Below are positions 1 through 7,764 of a stretch of 64,000 bases of DNA, piece by piece. The notes beneath the pieces are model-generated. The model was given only the letters and a program-made list of their open reading frames with translations, did not search any database and was not told where the DNA came from. Every line of letters begins with the position of its first letter. Position 1 is the first letter of the stretch. Source of the stretch: Acetobacterium paludosum (GTDB lineage Bacteria; Bacillota; Clostridia; Eubacteriales; Eubacteriaceae); contig NZ_RXYA01000017.1 of assembly GCF_008086595.1 (NCBI RefSeq), forward strand, positions 21,583 to 85,582. The letters are read 5' to 3'. The translations under genes and the position numbers were made by a program.

Positions 1-989
1 AAATTGTGAATATGGAATGGCCGGATTTAATTCTGCTGGATATCATGATGCCGGGAATGAGCGGATATGAGGTTTGTGAAAAGCTGAAAAAGAATCCCGC
101 AACAGCCGCGATACCGATTATTTTCCTGACTGCCATGACGGATATCGAAAGCAAAACAAGAGGATTTGAAGCAGGTGCGGTGGACTACATCACCAAACCG
201 TTTGAAATTCTCGAAGTGAAGGCCCGTGTCCAGACCCATCTGTACATCACAATAGCCAGAAATGAACTGGCTAGGCAGAATGAGATCTTGGAAAAACGGG
301 TTGCCGAACGAACTAGAGAATTATGTCTGACCCAGGAAATCACCATTGAAGCCATGGCTTCGCTTGCCGAGTATCGAGATCCCGATATGGGTGGGCACAT
401 CGAGCGGACTAAGAATTATGTGCGAATTCTTGCCGAAAAGCTGAGTACCTATGAAAAATACAAAACGATTCTGAATGACGAGATCATTCAGATTTTTTAC
501 AAATCTGCGCCTCTTCATGATATCGGTAAAATTGGGATAAAAGATGATATCCTGCTTAAACCGGGAAAGCTGACCCATGAAGAATTTGCAGAAATGAAAC
601 AGCATACTATCATCGGTTACGAGGCACTCCGCATCGCATCATTAAAGCTTGGCGAAAATTCGTTTCTTAAACATGCCATGGAATTTTCGAAATACCATCA
701 TGAAAAATGGGATGGTTCCGGTTATCCGGATGGTCTTTCGGGGTATGACATCCCCCTCGCTGGGAGAATCATGGCGATTGCGGATGTTTATGATGCCCTC
801 ATCAGTAAAAGAGTCTACAAACCGCCTTTTACCCATAAAAAAGCAGTGGAAATTATCAAGGAAGGCAGTGATAGTCATTTTGAGCCATTGATGGTGGCGG
901 CATTTGAAGAAGTGCAAGAATTGTTGCGGCAAATCGCAATTAAATACGCAGATTATCCTGAGGAATTAGTATCCTTGAATGAAAAATAG
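1..989 (+). CDS. Response regulator with HD-GYP domain (5' end outside window)
   Basis: The reading frame is open to the left edge, so the N-terminus is missing. What is visible is the second half of a receiver domain: the phospho-acceptor aspartate in LLDIMMPGMSGYEV and the conserved lysine in YITKPF. A helical linker follows, then an HD-GYP domain with HDIGK near visible residue 171 and HHEKWDGSGYPDG near residue 231. HD-GYP proteins hydrolyse cyclic di-GMP, so this is probably a phosphorylation-controlled c-di-GMP phosphodiesterase in the cytoplasm. The metal-binding His/Asp residues and the GYP motif look intact, so activity is expected. A perfect palindromic terminator follows at 1084. 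Its sensor kinase would lie upstream, outside the window. Confidence 0.93.
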   Translation, partial: IVNMEWPDLILLDIMMPGMSGYEVCEKLKKNPATAAIPIIFLTAMTDIESKTRGFEAGAVDYITKPFEILEVKARVQTHLYITIARNELARQNEILEKRVAERTRELCLTQEITIEAMASLAEYRDPDMGGHIERTKNYVRILAEKLSTYEKYKTILNDEIIQIFYKSAPLHDIGKIGIKDDILLKPGKLTHEEFAEMKQHTIIGYEALRIASLKLGENSFLKHAMEFSKYHHEKWDGSGYPDGLSGYDIPLAGRIMAIADVYDALISKRVYKPPFTHKKAVEIIKEGSDSHFEPLMVAAFEEVQELLRQIAIKYADYPEELVSLNEK

Positions 990-1083
990 TCTGTGAAAAA
1001 CGATGCTACGCGATCTTTATCAAATTTCATAAGCGTTTCATCCGCGCTGTACCCCGGAATTTCTCTATAAACACTAGACAGGG

Positions 1084-1118
1084 TTGGCAACATATAATAT
1101 TATATGTTGCCAATTTTT
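1084..1118 (+). terminator. Rho-independent terminator after the HD-GYP gene
   Basis: A perfect 30-bp palindrome (1084-1113, arms starting TTGGCAAC) is followed directly by five T residues. It ends the response regulator transcript about 95 bp after its stop codon. Confidence 0.85.
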
Positions 1119-1192
1119 GGGTTTGTAATAGAAATTATATTTATTTGAGATTAAATTTTGTGCATAAAGATGTAAAAACGATCGCAATGTAT

Positions 1193-1198
1193 TATAAT
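1193..1198 (+). promoter_or_regulatory. Candidate -10 element upstream of structured leader
   Basis: TATAAT lies 10 bp before the structured leader at 1210. No good -35 is visible at the usual distance (TGTAAA at 1171 is the best match). A start near 1205 would put the whole hairpin region in the 5' untranslated RNA of the esterase gene. Confidence 0.4.
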
Positions 1199-1207
1199 AA
1201 AAGTCAA

Positions 1208-1298
1208 GCGAAACGGGTAGTCATCAAGGATGCTTCGTTGGTCATATTATCAGTCAGTAGTTGAGGACGGGTAGTCAAAAATCTCCCCGTTTCATTTT
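1208..1298 (+). ncRNA. Structured leader with two competing ACGGGTAGTCA repeats (attenuator- or riboswitch-like)
   Basis: The 11-base sequence ACGGGTAGTCA occurs exactly twice, at 1213-1223 and 1266-1276. Only one complementary segment follows, CCCCGTTTC at 1285-1293. The distal copy, as GAAACGGG at 1210-1217, can form an 8-bp outer stem with CCCGTTTC; the proximal copy can form ACGGG/CCCGT. A T-rich stretch follows. Two mutually exclusive hairpins ending in a T-rich tract are typical of transcriptional attenuators and riboswitches. I could not match it to a riboswitch class I know. The downstream gene is the GDSL esterase at 1448. Confidence 0.45.
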
Positions 1299-1447
1299 TA
1301 TTACCAACTGAAAAGTGAGTGAACTATTGAAAATATAAGATAAAAAGAGCGCTGTATCTTGAATAATGGTTGCTTATTCTGGGACTGACTGACCAAACTA
1401 GGCTCAATTCATATGATACAGAGACTTTTAGAAAAAAGGAGATAATT

Positions 1448-2020
1448 GTGAAAATTGTTTGTTTTGGCGACAGTTTGACTTTTGGGTATAATGTCGCCCA
1501 CAAAGAAAAATGGCATGTTCTCGCTGAAAAAGAGACTGGGATTAGATTGCAAAACAGCGGAATTAACGGGGATACCACTGATGGAATGCTTGTCCGTATC
1601 CAACAACAGGTGTTTGCGGCAAAAACCGATGGGGTTATTCTGATGGGCGGTTATAACGATATTTTCTTCAACCATTCCTGGCAGAGAGCCGCTCAAAACA
1701 TGAAAATCATGGTTGACCGCTGCCGCGAACAAAAACTGCTGGTAGTTGTGGCGATTCCGCCTCCGATTCTGCTGCCGGTGGCCTTCAAAGACGGCGGCGA
1801 AGCCATCGATTTTAAAAAATCTGCGGTGATGGTCGAAGCGTATTGCCTGTGGCTAAGGGATTATACCGCAGCAGCGCAATTACCTGTCCTGGATTTCCGA
1901 AGCACTATCGATTGGACCGATCAAGATCTCTATCTCGACGGGATTCATCAAAGCCCGGCCGGCCATCAACGGATGGCCGATCGACTGATTGAGTTTATGG
2001 GAAAACAGTCCTGGTTATGA
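1448..2020 (+). CDS. SGNH/GDSL-type esterase or lipase
   Basis: A 190-residue protein of the SGNH hydrolase family. Block I is FGDSLTFGY with nucleophile Ser9, block II NSGINGDTT, block III GGYND, and block V DGIHQSPAGH with the catalytic Asp and His. No signal peptide is visible, so a cytoplasmic esterase or thioesterase-like hydrolase (TesA/arylesterase type) is likely; the substrate is unknown. I chose the GTG at 1448, with AAGGAG just upstream, because the protein then starts at the conserved beta-strand KIVCFGDS; the open frame reaches back to 1370 but that part is not conserved-looking. It is preceded by the structured leader at 1208-1298. Its stop codon overlaps the end of the convergent DUF3021 gene by a few bases. 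Confidence 0.85.
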   Translation: MKIVCFGDSLTFGYNVAHKEKWHVLAEKETGIRLQNSGINGDTTDGMLVRIQQQVFAAKTDGVILMGGYNDIFFNHSWQRAAQNMKIMVDRCREQKLLVVVAIPPPILLPVAFKDGGEAIDFKKSAVMVEAYCLWLRDYTAAAQLPVLDFRSTIDWTDQDLYLDGIHQSPAGHQRMADRLIEFMGKQSWL

Positions 2021-2431
2021 ATTTTTTATTAAATCATCTAATTCTTTAGCTTTTTTTACAGCATCCATCTTTGCGTAAACAAAAAAAGCAATCGTGTGTA
2101 GTGTGATTGATAGAATCACCATGCCTGGAATCCATGGTGCAATTAAATAAAACATTTCTGAAGAGAGCAGCCAGACGGCTGTTAAGCCTCCCACAATATT
2201 TAAAATTGAAGAAATCAGAATATTGGTGATTGGTTTTAAAGTAAGGTAGTTCCACAAACCGCTGTAAATCACACCAAATAAAAGTGCGAAAATAGCGGAA
2301 ATTCCAATTAAATTCCAAAGATAACTCAAGGCAATGGTTTGTCCGTTGAAAAAAATAGTGAGTAGCAGTGTTATCCATACCGATGTAACTGCGAATACTT
2401 GAAAGAATGATTGTTTCAAATCTTTTATCAT
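2015..2431 (-). CDS. DUF3021 family membrane protein
   Basis: A 138-residue protein with about four hydrophobic segments, then a short charged C-terminus (DAVKKAKELDDLIKNS). The layout matches DUF3021 proteins, small membrane proteins that usually follow a LytTR DNA-binding protein in Firmicutes. Here the start codon overlaps the stop of the LytTR gene (ATGA, 4-bp overlap), so the two are translationally coupled. By analogy with such pairs, the membrane protein probably restrains the LytTR regulator, but this is inference. Confidence 0.8.
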   Translation of the reverse strand: MIKDLKQSFFQVFAVTSVWITLLLTIFFNGQTIALSYLWNLIGISAIFALLFGVIYSGLWNYLTLKPITNILISSILNIVGGLTAVWLLSSEMFYLIAPWIPGMVILSITLHTIAFFVYAKMDAVKKAKELDDLIKNS

Positions 2432-2874
2432 GATAAAGCCCTCCTGAAATTTTTAATGTAATGTCTGCTTATAAAATATGTGGAACCGTCACTTAACGTT
2501 ATTTCAATTCTGGCATTAGTTGTGGGTGCAAATTGTTGTACTTCCTTGATATTGACGATCGTTTGATTGTTTATCCGTATAAAGCCATTGTTAATGAAGT
2601 CTGCTTCCGCGTATTTTAGCCGTTTGGGGTATAAATACATCGCACCGGTAGTTAATCGCAAATTGCACATTCGTTCCTCTGATTCTACAATCAGGATTGC
2701 CTGAATCGGCACTTGGATATTCCGGTTATTCAACGTATTAAGTGCCGTTATTGTTTTTTCGTTTTTTTGTATAGCAATCTCAATCTGTTGTTTTACATCC
2801 TGTTCATTCGGATGAGTAAAAATAAGCGCGGTTTCTATCGCCATGTTTCTATCGGTTTTAAATATGAGTTTCAT
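2428..2874 (-). CDS. LytTR-type DNA-binding transcriptional regulator
   Basis: A 148-residue protein. The C-terminal 95 residues are a LytTR DNA-binding domain: a strand with YLYPKRLKYAEADFINNGFIRINNQTIVNIKEV, then ITLSDGSTYFISRHYIKNFRRAL. The N-terminal 50 residues carry no receiver domain, so this is a stand-alone LytTR regulator of the kind paired with DUF3021. It is the first gene of a two-gene operon on the minus strand, with GGAGGG about 7 bp upstream of its ATG. It probably regulates its own operon and membrane-stress or transport genes. Confidence 0.88.
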   Translation of the reverse strand: MKLIFKTDRNMAIETALIFTHPNEQDVKQQIEIAIQKNEKTITALNTLNNRNIQVPIQAILIVESEERMCNLRLTTGAMYLYPKRLKYAEADFINNGFIRINNQTIVNIKEVQQFAPTTNARIEITLSDGSTYFISRHYIKNFRRALS

Positions 2875-3007
2875 TCGTTTCCCTCCTACAAGCTACATAC
2901 TATAGCATTTTTTTACTAAAAACCAGTTTTTTTCGTTTTGTTGCATTTTGGGTACAGTTTCCTGCAAAATATGAATGATATACGGGGATGATGATTTGGA
3001 GGTGAAT

Positions 3008-3469
3008 ATGTCAACAAAAGTAAAAATTAAGATCCAGGACGATACGTGGTTAAGAGAAATAATTGATACTGTATATGAAGAGTCTGATCAAATTATTTTA
3101 GCACGCTGGTCATTGGCGATGGCAAAACATATTTTAGAGCTGGTGAATATACCTTATGAAAATAACGATATTATTTTAGGCGGTTTTGATACAAATGTAC
3201 AGTGGCAGAATGGGAAAGCCAGAATGCATGATGTGCGTCAGGCGGGTTTTAGAATTCACCAATTGGCAAGAAACAGTGAGAATGAAATTGAAAAAACTGC
3301 ATTGAGAGTTGTGGGACAGGCTATCGGAAGCGGTCATATGCGAGAGCATGCAATGGTAGCAAGTGATTATTCGGTAAAAGTAATAAACCTTATCAAACCT
3401 GATTGTATCGAAGCTGTTTCCAATGAAAGACAGTGGCAATTGAATAAATTGATGGAATGTAAAGGATAA
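3008..3469 (+). CDS. Imm5-like putative immunity protein (orphan)
   Basis: A 153-residue, alpha-helical protein resembling the family annotated as 'putative immunity protein' (Imm5-like). It has the typical pattern of a WSLAMAKHILEL helix, then a run of short helices, then VGQAIGSGHMREHAMVASDYSVKVINL. Such proteins usually neutralise toxins of contact-dependent or polymorphic toxin systems. No toxin gene is visible next to it, so it is an orphan. The ATG at 3008 is preferred over the one at 2975 because GGAGGTG lies 6 bp upstream. Confidence 0.6.
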   Translation: MSTKVKIKIQDDTWLREIIDTVYEESDQIILARWSLAMAKHILELVNIPYENNDIILGGFDTNVQWQNGKARMHDVRQAGFRIHQLARNSENEIEKTALRVVGQAIGSGHMREHAMVASDYSVKVINLIKPDCIEAVSNERQWQLNKLMECKG

Positions 3470-3581
3470 TCTCAATGATTCCAGCATGAGTAAACTCTTT
3501 TAATGGATAATGATCAGTGGGTCTGTAAAAGATGCAGCCCCGTTGATTCTCCCTGGAGGGGATGTTTTTATGCAGTTAATC

Positions 3582-3610
3582 TTTTATTAGTAGCGATAAA
3601 ATGATACAAT
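3582..3610 (+). promoter_or_regulatory. Copy A of dispersed promoter/inverted-repeat element
   Basis: TTTTAT (3582-3587) and ATAAAA (3596-3601) form an inverted repeat, followed at once by TGATACAAT, a good extended -10 (TGnTACAAT). The same arrangement occurs at 11303 and 13875. This copy lies 59 bp before the broken MBL gene and lacks the downstream GTCTGGCGAGC seen in the other two. Confidence 0.5.
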
Positions 3611-3668
3611 GACTTCATTCAATCCGACTGAACTGTAAACCAAATGATGCCAAAATGGGAGTAAAAAT

Positions 3669-4020
3669 ATGCAAATAGTAAAAAATGTTTATCAACTTGA
3701 TTGTTCCAGGCGCGGTCATGTGTTGTTGATTAAATCATCAGATGAAAGTATTTTGATTGACACCGGCATGCCGGGGCCGGAAAAAAAGATTATTTCGGAA
3801 ATTGAGAGCCTTGATGTGCCAATTCAAACGATTCAAAAGATTCTTTTGACACACCATGATGTGGATCACATCGGTAATACTAAAGAATTACAGGAGGCTA
3901 CTCAAGCCGAGCTTTGGGCTCCTAAAGAGGATCCCTTATATTGTCGGGACCCAAAATCGTCCGGGAATCAAGCGAATCATTCAAGCTGTCGCTCATCCTC
4001 AAAAGCCGGCCGTTTTTTAA
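3669..4020 (+). pseudogene. MBL-fold metallo-hydrolase, frameshifted and truncated
   Basis: The first 88 codons encode the start of a metallo-beta-lactamase-fold hydrolase: ILIDTGMPGPE, then the metal motif LLTHHDVDHIGN. Near 3933-3943 the frame breaks. Reading one base further on restores a sensible family sequence (PYIVGTQNRPGIKRIIQAV) that ends at a TAA at 4018-4020. The second half of the usual 200-residue domain is absent; the convergent MFS gene ends right there. One frameshift plus a missing C-terminus make function very unlikely. Confidence 0.85.
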
Positions 4021-5693
4021 TTGGAAATACCCTTTTGCGTATGTTCAAGAAAACGGTTTGCTAAATAATGTGTTATGATCGAGCGTGTAATGATACCGAC
4101 TACTTTACCTCCAGCAACTACCGGTGCCTTCTTGACACCTGCTTCACTTAACAGTTTGCACACATCTTCAATGGAGGCGTTTGCTGATATGGTGATCGGT
4201 TTATTGGTGCCAATTTCAAGCACATTTAAATCCATTATAGAATTCAACTTTTGTTCGAATTCTGTGTCAGGGTTCCAAAAACCCATGAATGATGCCGAAC
4301 TGTCAATCGCAAATAAAGGACGATCATCCTCTCGCAAATAACGCATGATATCACCATCACTGATAAATCCGACCGCCGTGCCGTTTGCGGAAACAATGGG
4401 TGCACCATTGATATATTTATTTGAGAAACAGGCGATTATATCACGAACGGTTGCGTCTTCCTGTAATGAATATACCTCATGTTTCATATACTGTGACAAA
4501 AAATTAGAAGGATCACTATGAATACTGGAATTGCTGCTCAGCTTACAATAATAACGATCCACATAAGCGGCATAAACGATTCCTCCGATTACATATGAAA
4601 CGGCAGTTAAAGCGAATCCTACCGACAGTCCAATAGTTTCCTGAATGTAGCCCATCAGGAGGGAACCGATGCCAATGCCAATATCGTAAGAAAGCAAATA
4701 GGTGGCATTCGCCACGCCTCGTTTTGGGGCCGGGGTTGTTCCGGTAACAAAAGATTGAAAAAGCGGCTGCAAAATACCGTACCCAAGTCCAAAAAAGAAA
4801 CCGGCAATAAGCAAATGTATTCCGGTTGTCAAAAAAGCATAGCTGGCCATGGTAACAATTAAAATCGCCAAACTGACATAGACCAGAATGCGATGCTTGC
4901 CGTCATCAATCATTTTCTGTGTTGATAATTTGGAGACCAGCATACCGGCGACAAGGAAGATATAAAAGTATGGGATAACAGATGTTAGTTGCTTTTCCTG
5001 TGCCAACATGGAAGAATATGCGATTACAGCGCCGTATGGAATCATGAGAAACATCATATTGAACATAAATGGAAGCGCCGGATTGTATATCGCTTCCCTG
5101 AGTACGAACTTCTTTCGCTCCACCTTGGGATAACTGATTTTGCAGAAAGATACACAAATTAAGGCAGCTAACGTAATAGCAAAAATCACGAGGAAAGAGG
5201 CTTTGCTGCTCATGTGGTTCTGCACTTGAATGCCCACAAAAGGTCCAACGGCCATACCGATTGATATGGTAAAGGCAAATCGACTGATGCCCGGTGTAAT
5301 TTTAGTACGAGGCAGAACATCGCTGGCTAATGTCATTGTTGCCGAGCCACACACAGAATACACGGCACCCATGAACAGACGGATCAAAATTAACAGTCCA
5401 AATACCGGGAATAAAATAAAGCTTGGAAAGGCAAGACAAAACAAACCTAAAAACAGTAAGTACACACGATAACGATTGAAATTATCCAGTAAGTATCCGG
5501 CAACTGGGCGAAACAGGACGGTTGTAACGGACATTGCCGTCAGTACGATTCCTATTTTGGATCCGGTGATTCCAATCTGCTGACAGTAAATAGGGATAAT
5601 TGGAATCGATGCGTAAAACGCTGCGAGCACCAGCAGGTTGGTGATAAAGAGAAGAACAAAATTTTTGTTCCAAATTTTCTCCGTTTTTTCCAT
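4017..5693 (-). CDS. MFS transporter with C-terminal CBS domain pair
   Basis: A 558-residue fusion. Residues 1-385 form a 12-helix major facilitator with the loop 2-3 segment GYLLDNFNRYR and a proton-antiporter-like middle (LGYGILQPLFQSFV). Residues about 400-555 carry two CBS modules, each ending in a typical strand (NGTAVGFISDGDIMRYL; GGKVVGIITRSIITHYL). CBS pairs bind adenine nucleotides, so transport may be gated by energy state or a nucleotide. Drug export is the default guess for this MFS type. A TTGACA-17-TATATT promoter drives it, and it diverges from a MarR gene with operator-like palindromes between them. RBS AAAGGAG lies about 10 bp before the ATG. Confidence 0.88.
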   Translation of the reverse strand: MEKTEKIWNKNFVLLFITNLLVLAAFYASIPIIPIYCQQIGITGSKIGIVLTAMSVTTVLFRPVAGYLLDNFNRYRVYLLFLGLFCLAFPSFILFPVFGLLILIRLFMGAVYSVCGSATMTLASDVLPRTKITPGISRFAFTISIGMAVGPFVGIQVQNHMSSKASFLVIFAITLAALICVSFCKISYPKVERKKFVLREAIYNPALPFMFNMMFLMIPYGAVIAYSSMLAQEKQLTSVIPYFYIFLVAGMLVSKLSTQKMIDDGKHRILVYVSLAILIVTMASYAFLTTGIHLLIAGFFFGLGYGILQPLFQSFVTGTTPAPKRGVANATYLLSYDIGIGIGSLLMGYIQETIGLSVGFALTAVSYVIGGIVYAAYVDRYYCKLSSNSSIHSDPSNFLSQYMKHEVYSLQEDATVRDIIACFSNKYINGAPIVSANGTAVGFISDGDIMRYLREDDRPLFAIDSSASFMGFWNPDTEFEQKLNSIMDLNVLEIGTNKPITISANASIEDVCKLLSEAGVKKAPVVAGGKVVGIITRSIITHYLANRFLEHTQKGISN

Positions 5694-5725
5694 GAAAATG
5701 ACACTCCTTTATACAGATGAATTTA

Positions 5726-5739
5726 GTGGCAAATGCCAC
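5726..5739. promoter_or_regulatory. MarR operator candidate 1 (GTGGC-N4-GCCAC)
   Basis: GTGGCAAATGCCAC is a perfect inverted repeat just downstream of the -10 of the MFS promoter, where a bound repressor would block transcription. It is nearly identical to site 2 at 5781. Confidence 0.6.
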
Positions 5740-5745
5740 CATTAA

Positions 5746-5774
5746 AATATAGCACATGAATTCGCGTGTGTCAA
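5746..5774 (-). promoter_or_regulatory. Promoter of the MFS-CBS transporter
   Basis: On the minus strand TTGACA (5774-5769), a 17-bp spacer and TATATT (5751-5746) make a near-consensus vegetative promoter, flanked by the two MarR operator candidates. Confidence 0.75.
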
Positions 5775-5780
5775 CAACTG

Positions 5781-5810
5781 GTTGCAAGCGCCACCAAATA
5801 GGAGTAGAAT
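5781..5810 (+). promoter_or_regulatory. Promoter of marR-type gene overlapped by operator candidate 2
   Basis: TTGCAA (5782-5787), 17 bp and TAGAAT (5805-5810) form the likely promoter of the MarR gene. Its -35 overlaps GTTGCAAGCGCCAC (5781-5794), an imperfect copy of the operator at 5726, which predicts autoregulation. Confidence 0.55.
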
Positions 5811-5839
5811 AATCTCATAATATAAAGGAGGATCAAGCG

Positions 5840-6274
5840 ATGTCAAACATTATGGATAATGCCTTTAAATCCATTTCAATTTTGTATCGGAAATCGCACA
5901 TCTGGTTCAACGACGGTTGCGTACAATATGCCCTTACCGGTGCACAGGCTGTTGTAATTTTAATGGTTTGCGATTTCGAAGTGCTGACACAGGATGCTAT
6001 TACAAAGCGGCTCGGACTTGACAAAAGTGTCATTGCAAAGACTGTGACAAAACTGGTGAAAATCGGATTTTTAGTTCGTACTACCAATGCCAAGGACAAA
6101 CGAACCTATGATATCCGCCCCACCCAAAAGGCTTGGGACGTCTATTCGCTTGTGAAAGAGCAAGTGGATGTGTGTTTCAAGCGGATGACTCAGCAAATGA
6201 CGGATATCGAACGAGCAGAATTTGCACGACTTCTGCTATTGGCGGCAGAAGGAGCGATCGCACTGGATGATTAA
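5840..6274 (+). CDS. MarR family transcriptional regulator
   Basis: A 144-residue winged-helix protein. The recognition region LTQDAITKRLGLDKSVIAKTVTKLVKIGFL is followed by a wing (RTTNAKDKRTYDIRPTQKA) and C-terminal dimerisation helices. This is the full MarR length. It has a strong AAAGGAGG ribosome binding site and sits divergent to the MFS-CBS transporter. The two near-identical palindromes between the genes suggest that it represses both itself and the transporter until an inducer, probably the exported compound, binds. Confidence 0.92.
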   Translation: MSNIMDNAFKSISILYRKSHIWFNDGCVQYALTGAQAVVILMVCDFEVLTQDAITKRLGLDKSVIAKTVTKLVKIGFLVRTTNAKDKRTYDIRPTQKAWDVYSLVKEQVDVCFKRMTQQMTDIERAEFARLLLLAAEGAIALDD

Positions 6275-6288
6275 TCAGCCGCTCCAGA

Positions 6289-6561
6289 CTGGGAATTCCC
6301 TGGGATAATCCGGAAATGACTAAACCGGAAGACTGTCGGTACGATGTCTGCTTGATCGTGGCGAAAGATCAATTGATAAATCATAATGATATGAAAAAAG
6401 GTAAGCTCTGTAAAGGTGAATATGCTGTTTTTGAGATTGCGCATACGGCTGAAGCAGTTGCAGCGGCATGGAGTAAACTTATCACGGAACTCAGCATCCA
6501 CAGTTATAAGATGGATGATTCGAGGCCGATTATCGAAAGATATGCAAATAAAATGGTTTAA
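6289..6561 (+). pseudogene. Remnant of a GyrI-like / AraC effector-binding domain protein
   Basis: The frame LGIPWDNPEMTKPEDCRYDVCLI, then KGEYAVFEIAHTAEAVAAAWSKLI and YKMDDSRPIIERYANKMV, matches the second half of GyrI-like small-molecule-binding domains found at the C-terminus of AraC regulators. The first half of the domain and any HTH are missing; the frame starts right after the marR stop with no convincing start or ribosome binding site. It stops at 6561, slightly short of the usual end. I read it as a 5'-deleted remnant, perhaps the scar of a deletion next to marR. Confidence 0.7.
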
Positions 6562-6676
6562 AACCACCGCTGTAAAATCTGTGCGCCAATCTCCTGATGG
6601 TGTTCAAGACGCAAATTGAAAAACAGCGGTTGGACCAAATGAGAAAATTCTATAAACAAATATGAGAGGGAATGCC

Positions 6677-7621
6677 ATGAATAACGAATATAAAACAAAA
6701 ATCGAAACATTGGTTAACAATATTTCAGAGAGTTATAAAAAAGAGTCCTATATTGAACCGCATGATTGCGGCTTTTCACCAAATCGAAATGCGATTATAG
6801 ATACCACCAAAGCATTGCGACAATTGGTTTTTCCCAGCTATTTTGGAAAAACTAATTTCCGCAGAGAAATTCAGGACTATCACATAGGTGATTTGTTGAT
6901 TTGTATCATCGAAAGCTTGACGAAACAAATTACGTTGGCGTTGAAACATCAGGCAGCTGAAATGGAAAATTTTGGTGAAGAACATTATCACAAAGAAGCG
7001 CAACGAATCTGTTATGAATTTATGAGCAAGATCCCCCAAATCAGAGAGTTCCTGGCAACCGATGTTATTGCCGCTTTTGATGGGGATCCTGCGGCAAAGA
7101 GCAGAGATGAAATTATTTTCTGTTATCCCGGTGTTTTTGCCATCAGTGTTCACCGCTTGGCTCATGAACTGTATGACCTTTCAGTTCCGCTGATTCCAAG
7201 GATCATGAGCGAATATGCCCATAATATTACTGGAATCGATATTCACCCCGGTGCCACTATCGGGAAATACTTCTTCATCGATCATGGTACCGGCGTGGTT
7301 ATCGGGGAAACCGCCGTCATTGGCGAGCATGTGAAAATATATCAGGGGGTAACATTAGGCGCTTTATCCACCAGAGGCGGTCAGAAGCTCAGAGGCGTGA
7401 GAAGACATCCTTGTTTGGAAGATGAGGTAACGGTTTATTCCGGGGCTTCAATTTTAGGCGGCGATACAATTGTTGGAAAAGGTTCTGTCATCGGCAGTAA
7501 CGTTTTTATTACAAAATCAGTGCCAGAAGGAACCACGGTAAGCATCAAAACACCAGAGCTCCATTTCTCAGGTCAGGAGATAAAGAAAATTACGATGGAA
7601 TCCTTTGACTGGGTGATATAA
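6677..7621 (+). CDS. epsC: Serine O-acetyltransferase, EpsC type
   Basis: A 314-residue enzyme that transfers acetyl from acetyl-CoA to L-serine, giving O-acetylserine for cysteine synthesis in the cytoplasm. An N-terminal helical domain precedes a left-handed beta-helix with hexapeptide repeats: IDIHPGATIGKYFFIDHG, GVVIGETAVIGEHVKIYQ, GASILGGDTIVGKGSVIG. The motif IDHGTGVVIGETA includes the catalytic His/Asp region. The long N-terminal domain distinguishes EpsC/SatA from shorter CysE. ATG 6677 is preferred over 6662 because GAGAGGG lies about 6 bp before it. No cysteine synthase gene is adjacent. Confidence 0.92.
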   Translation: MNNEYKTKIETLVNNISESYKKESYIEPHDCGFSPNRNAIIDTTKALRQLVFPSYFGKTNFRREIQDYHIGDLLICIIESLTKQITLALKHQAAEMENFGEEHYHKEAQRICYEFMSKIPQIREFLATDVIAAFDGDPAAKSRDEIIFCYPGVFAISVHRLAHELYDLSVPLIPRIMSEYAHNITGIDIHPGATIGKYFFIDHGTGVVIGETAVIGEHVKIYQGVTLGALSTRGGQKLRGVRRHPCLEDEVTVYSGASILGGDTIVGKGSVIGSNVFITKSVPEGTTVSIKTPELHFSGQEIKKITMESFDWVI

Positions 7622-7719
7622 ATGGAATTATTGTATCGGTGATCGCATTGGGATATGGTACCCAGGAATCTAAAATGCCAACCAAAAAAGCTACTGCGGA
7701 TATTGTGAAGTTTTTCTAG
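7621..7719 (+). pseudogene. 3' fragment of a nitroreductase family gene (copy 1)
   Basis: Directly after the acetyltransferase stop, a frame reads VSVIALGYGTQESKMPTKKATADIVKFF and stops at 7717-7719. This is the characteristic C-terminus of nitroreductase family flavoproteins (IALGY-x-EEPK-x-RK-x-DIVKFF). There is no upstream part. A second copy, with clear base similarity, lies at 9765-9905. Confidence 0.65.
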
Positions 7720-7764
7720 GATATCAGTCAGCGAAAAAGTCGAGTGCATGTCAGGAGGATGAGG

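Noticed and set aside
1370..1447. Upstream extension of the GDSL esterase
   Set aside because: The extra 26 residues have no conservation-like character, and the ribosome binding site sits before GTG 1448.
4075..4341. 88-codon plus-strand frame inside the MFS-CBS gene
   Set aside because: Antisense shadow of the CBS region, with no ribosome binding site.
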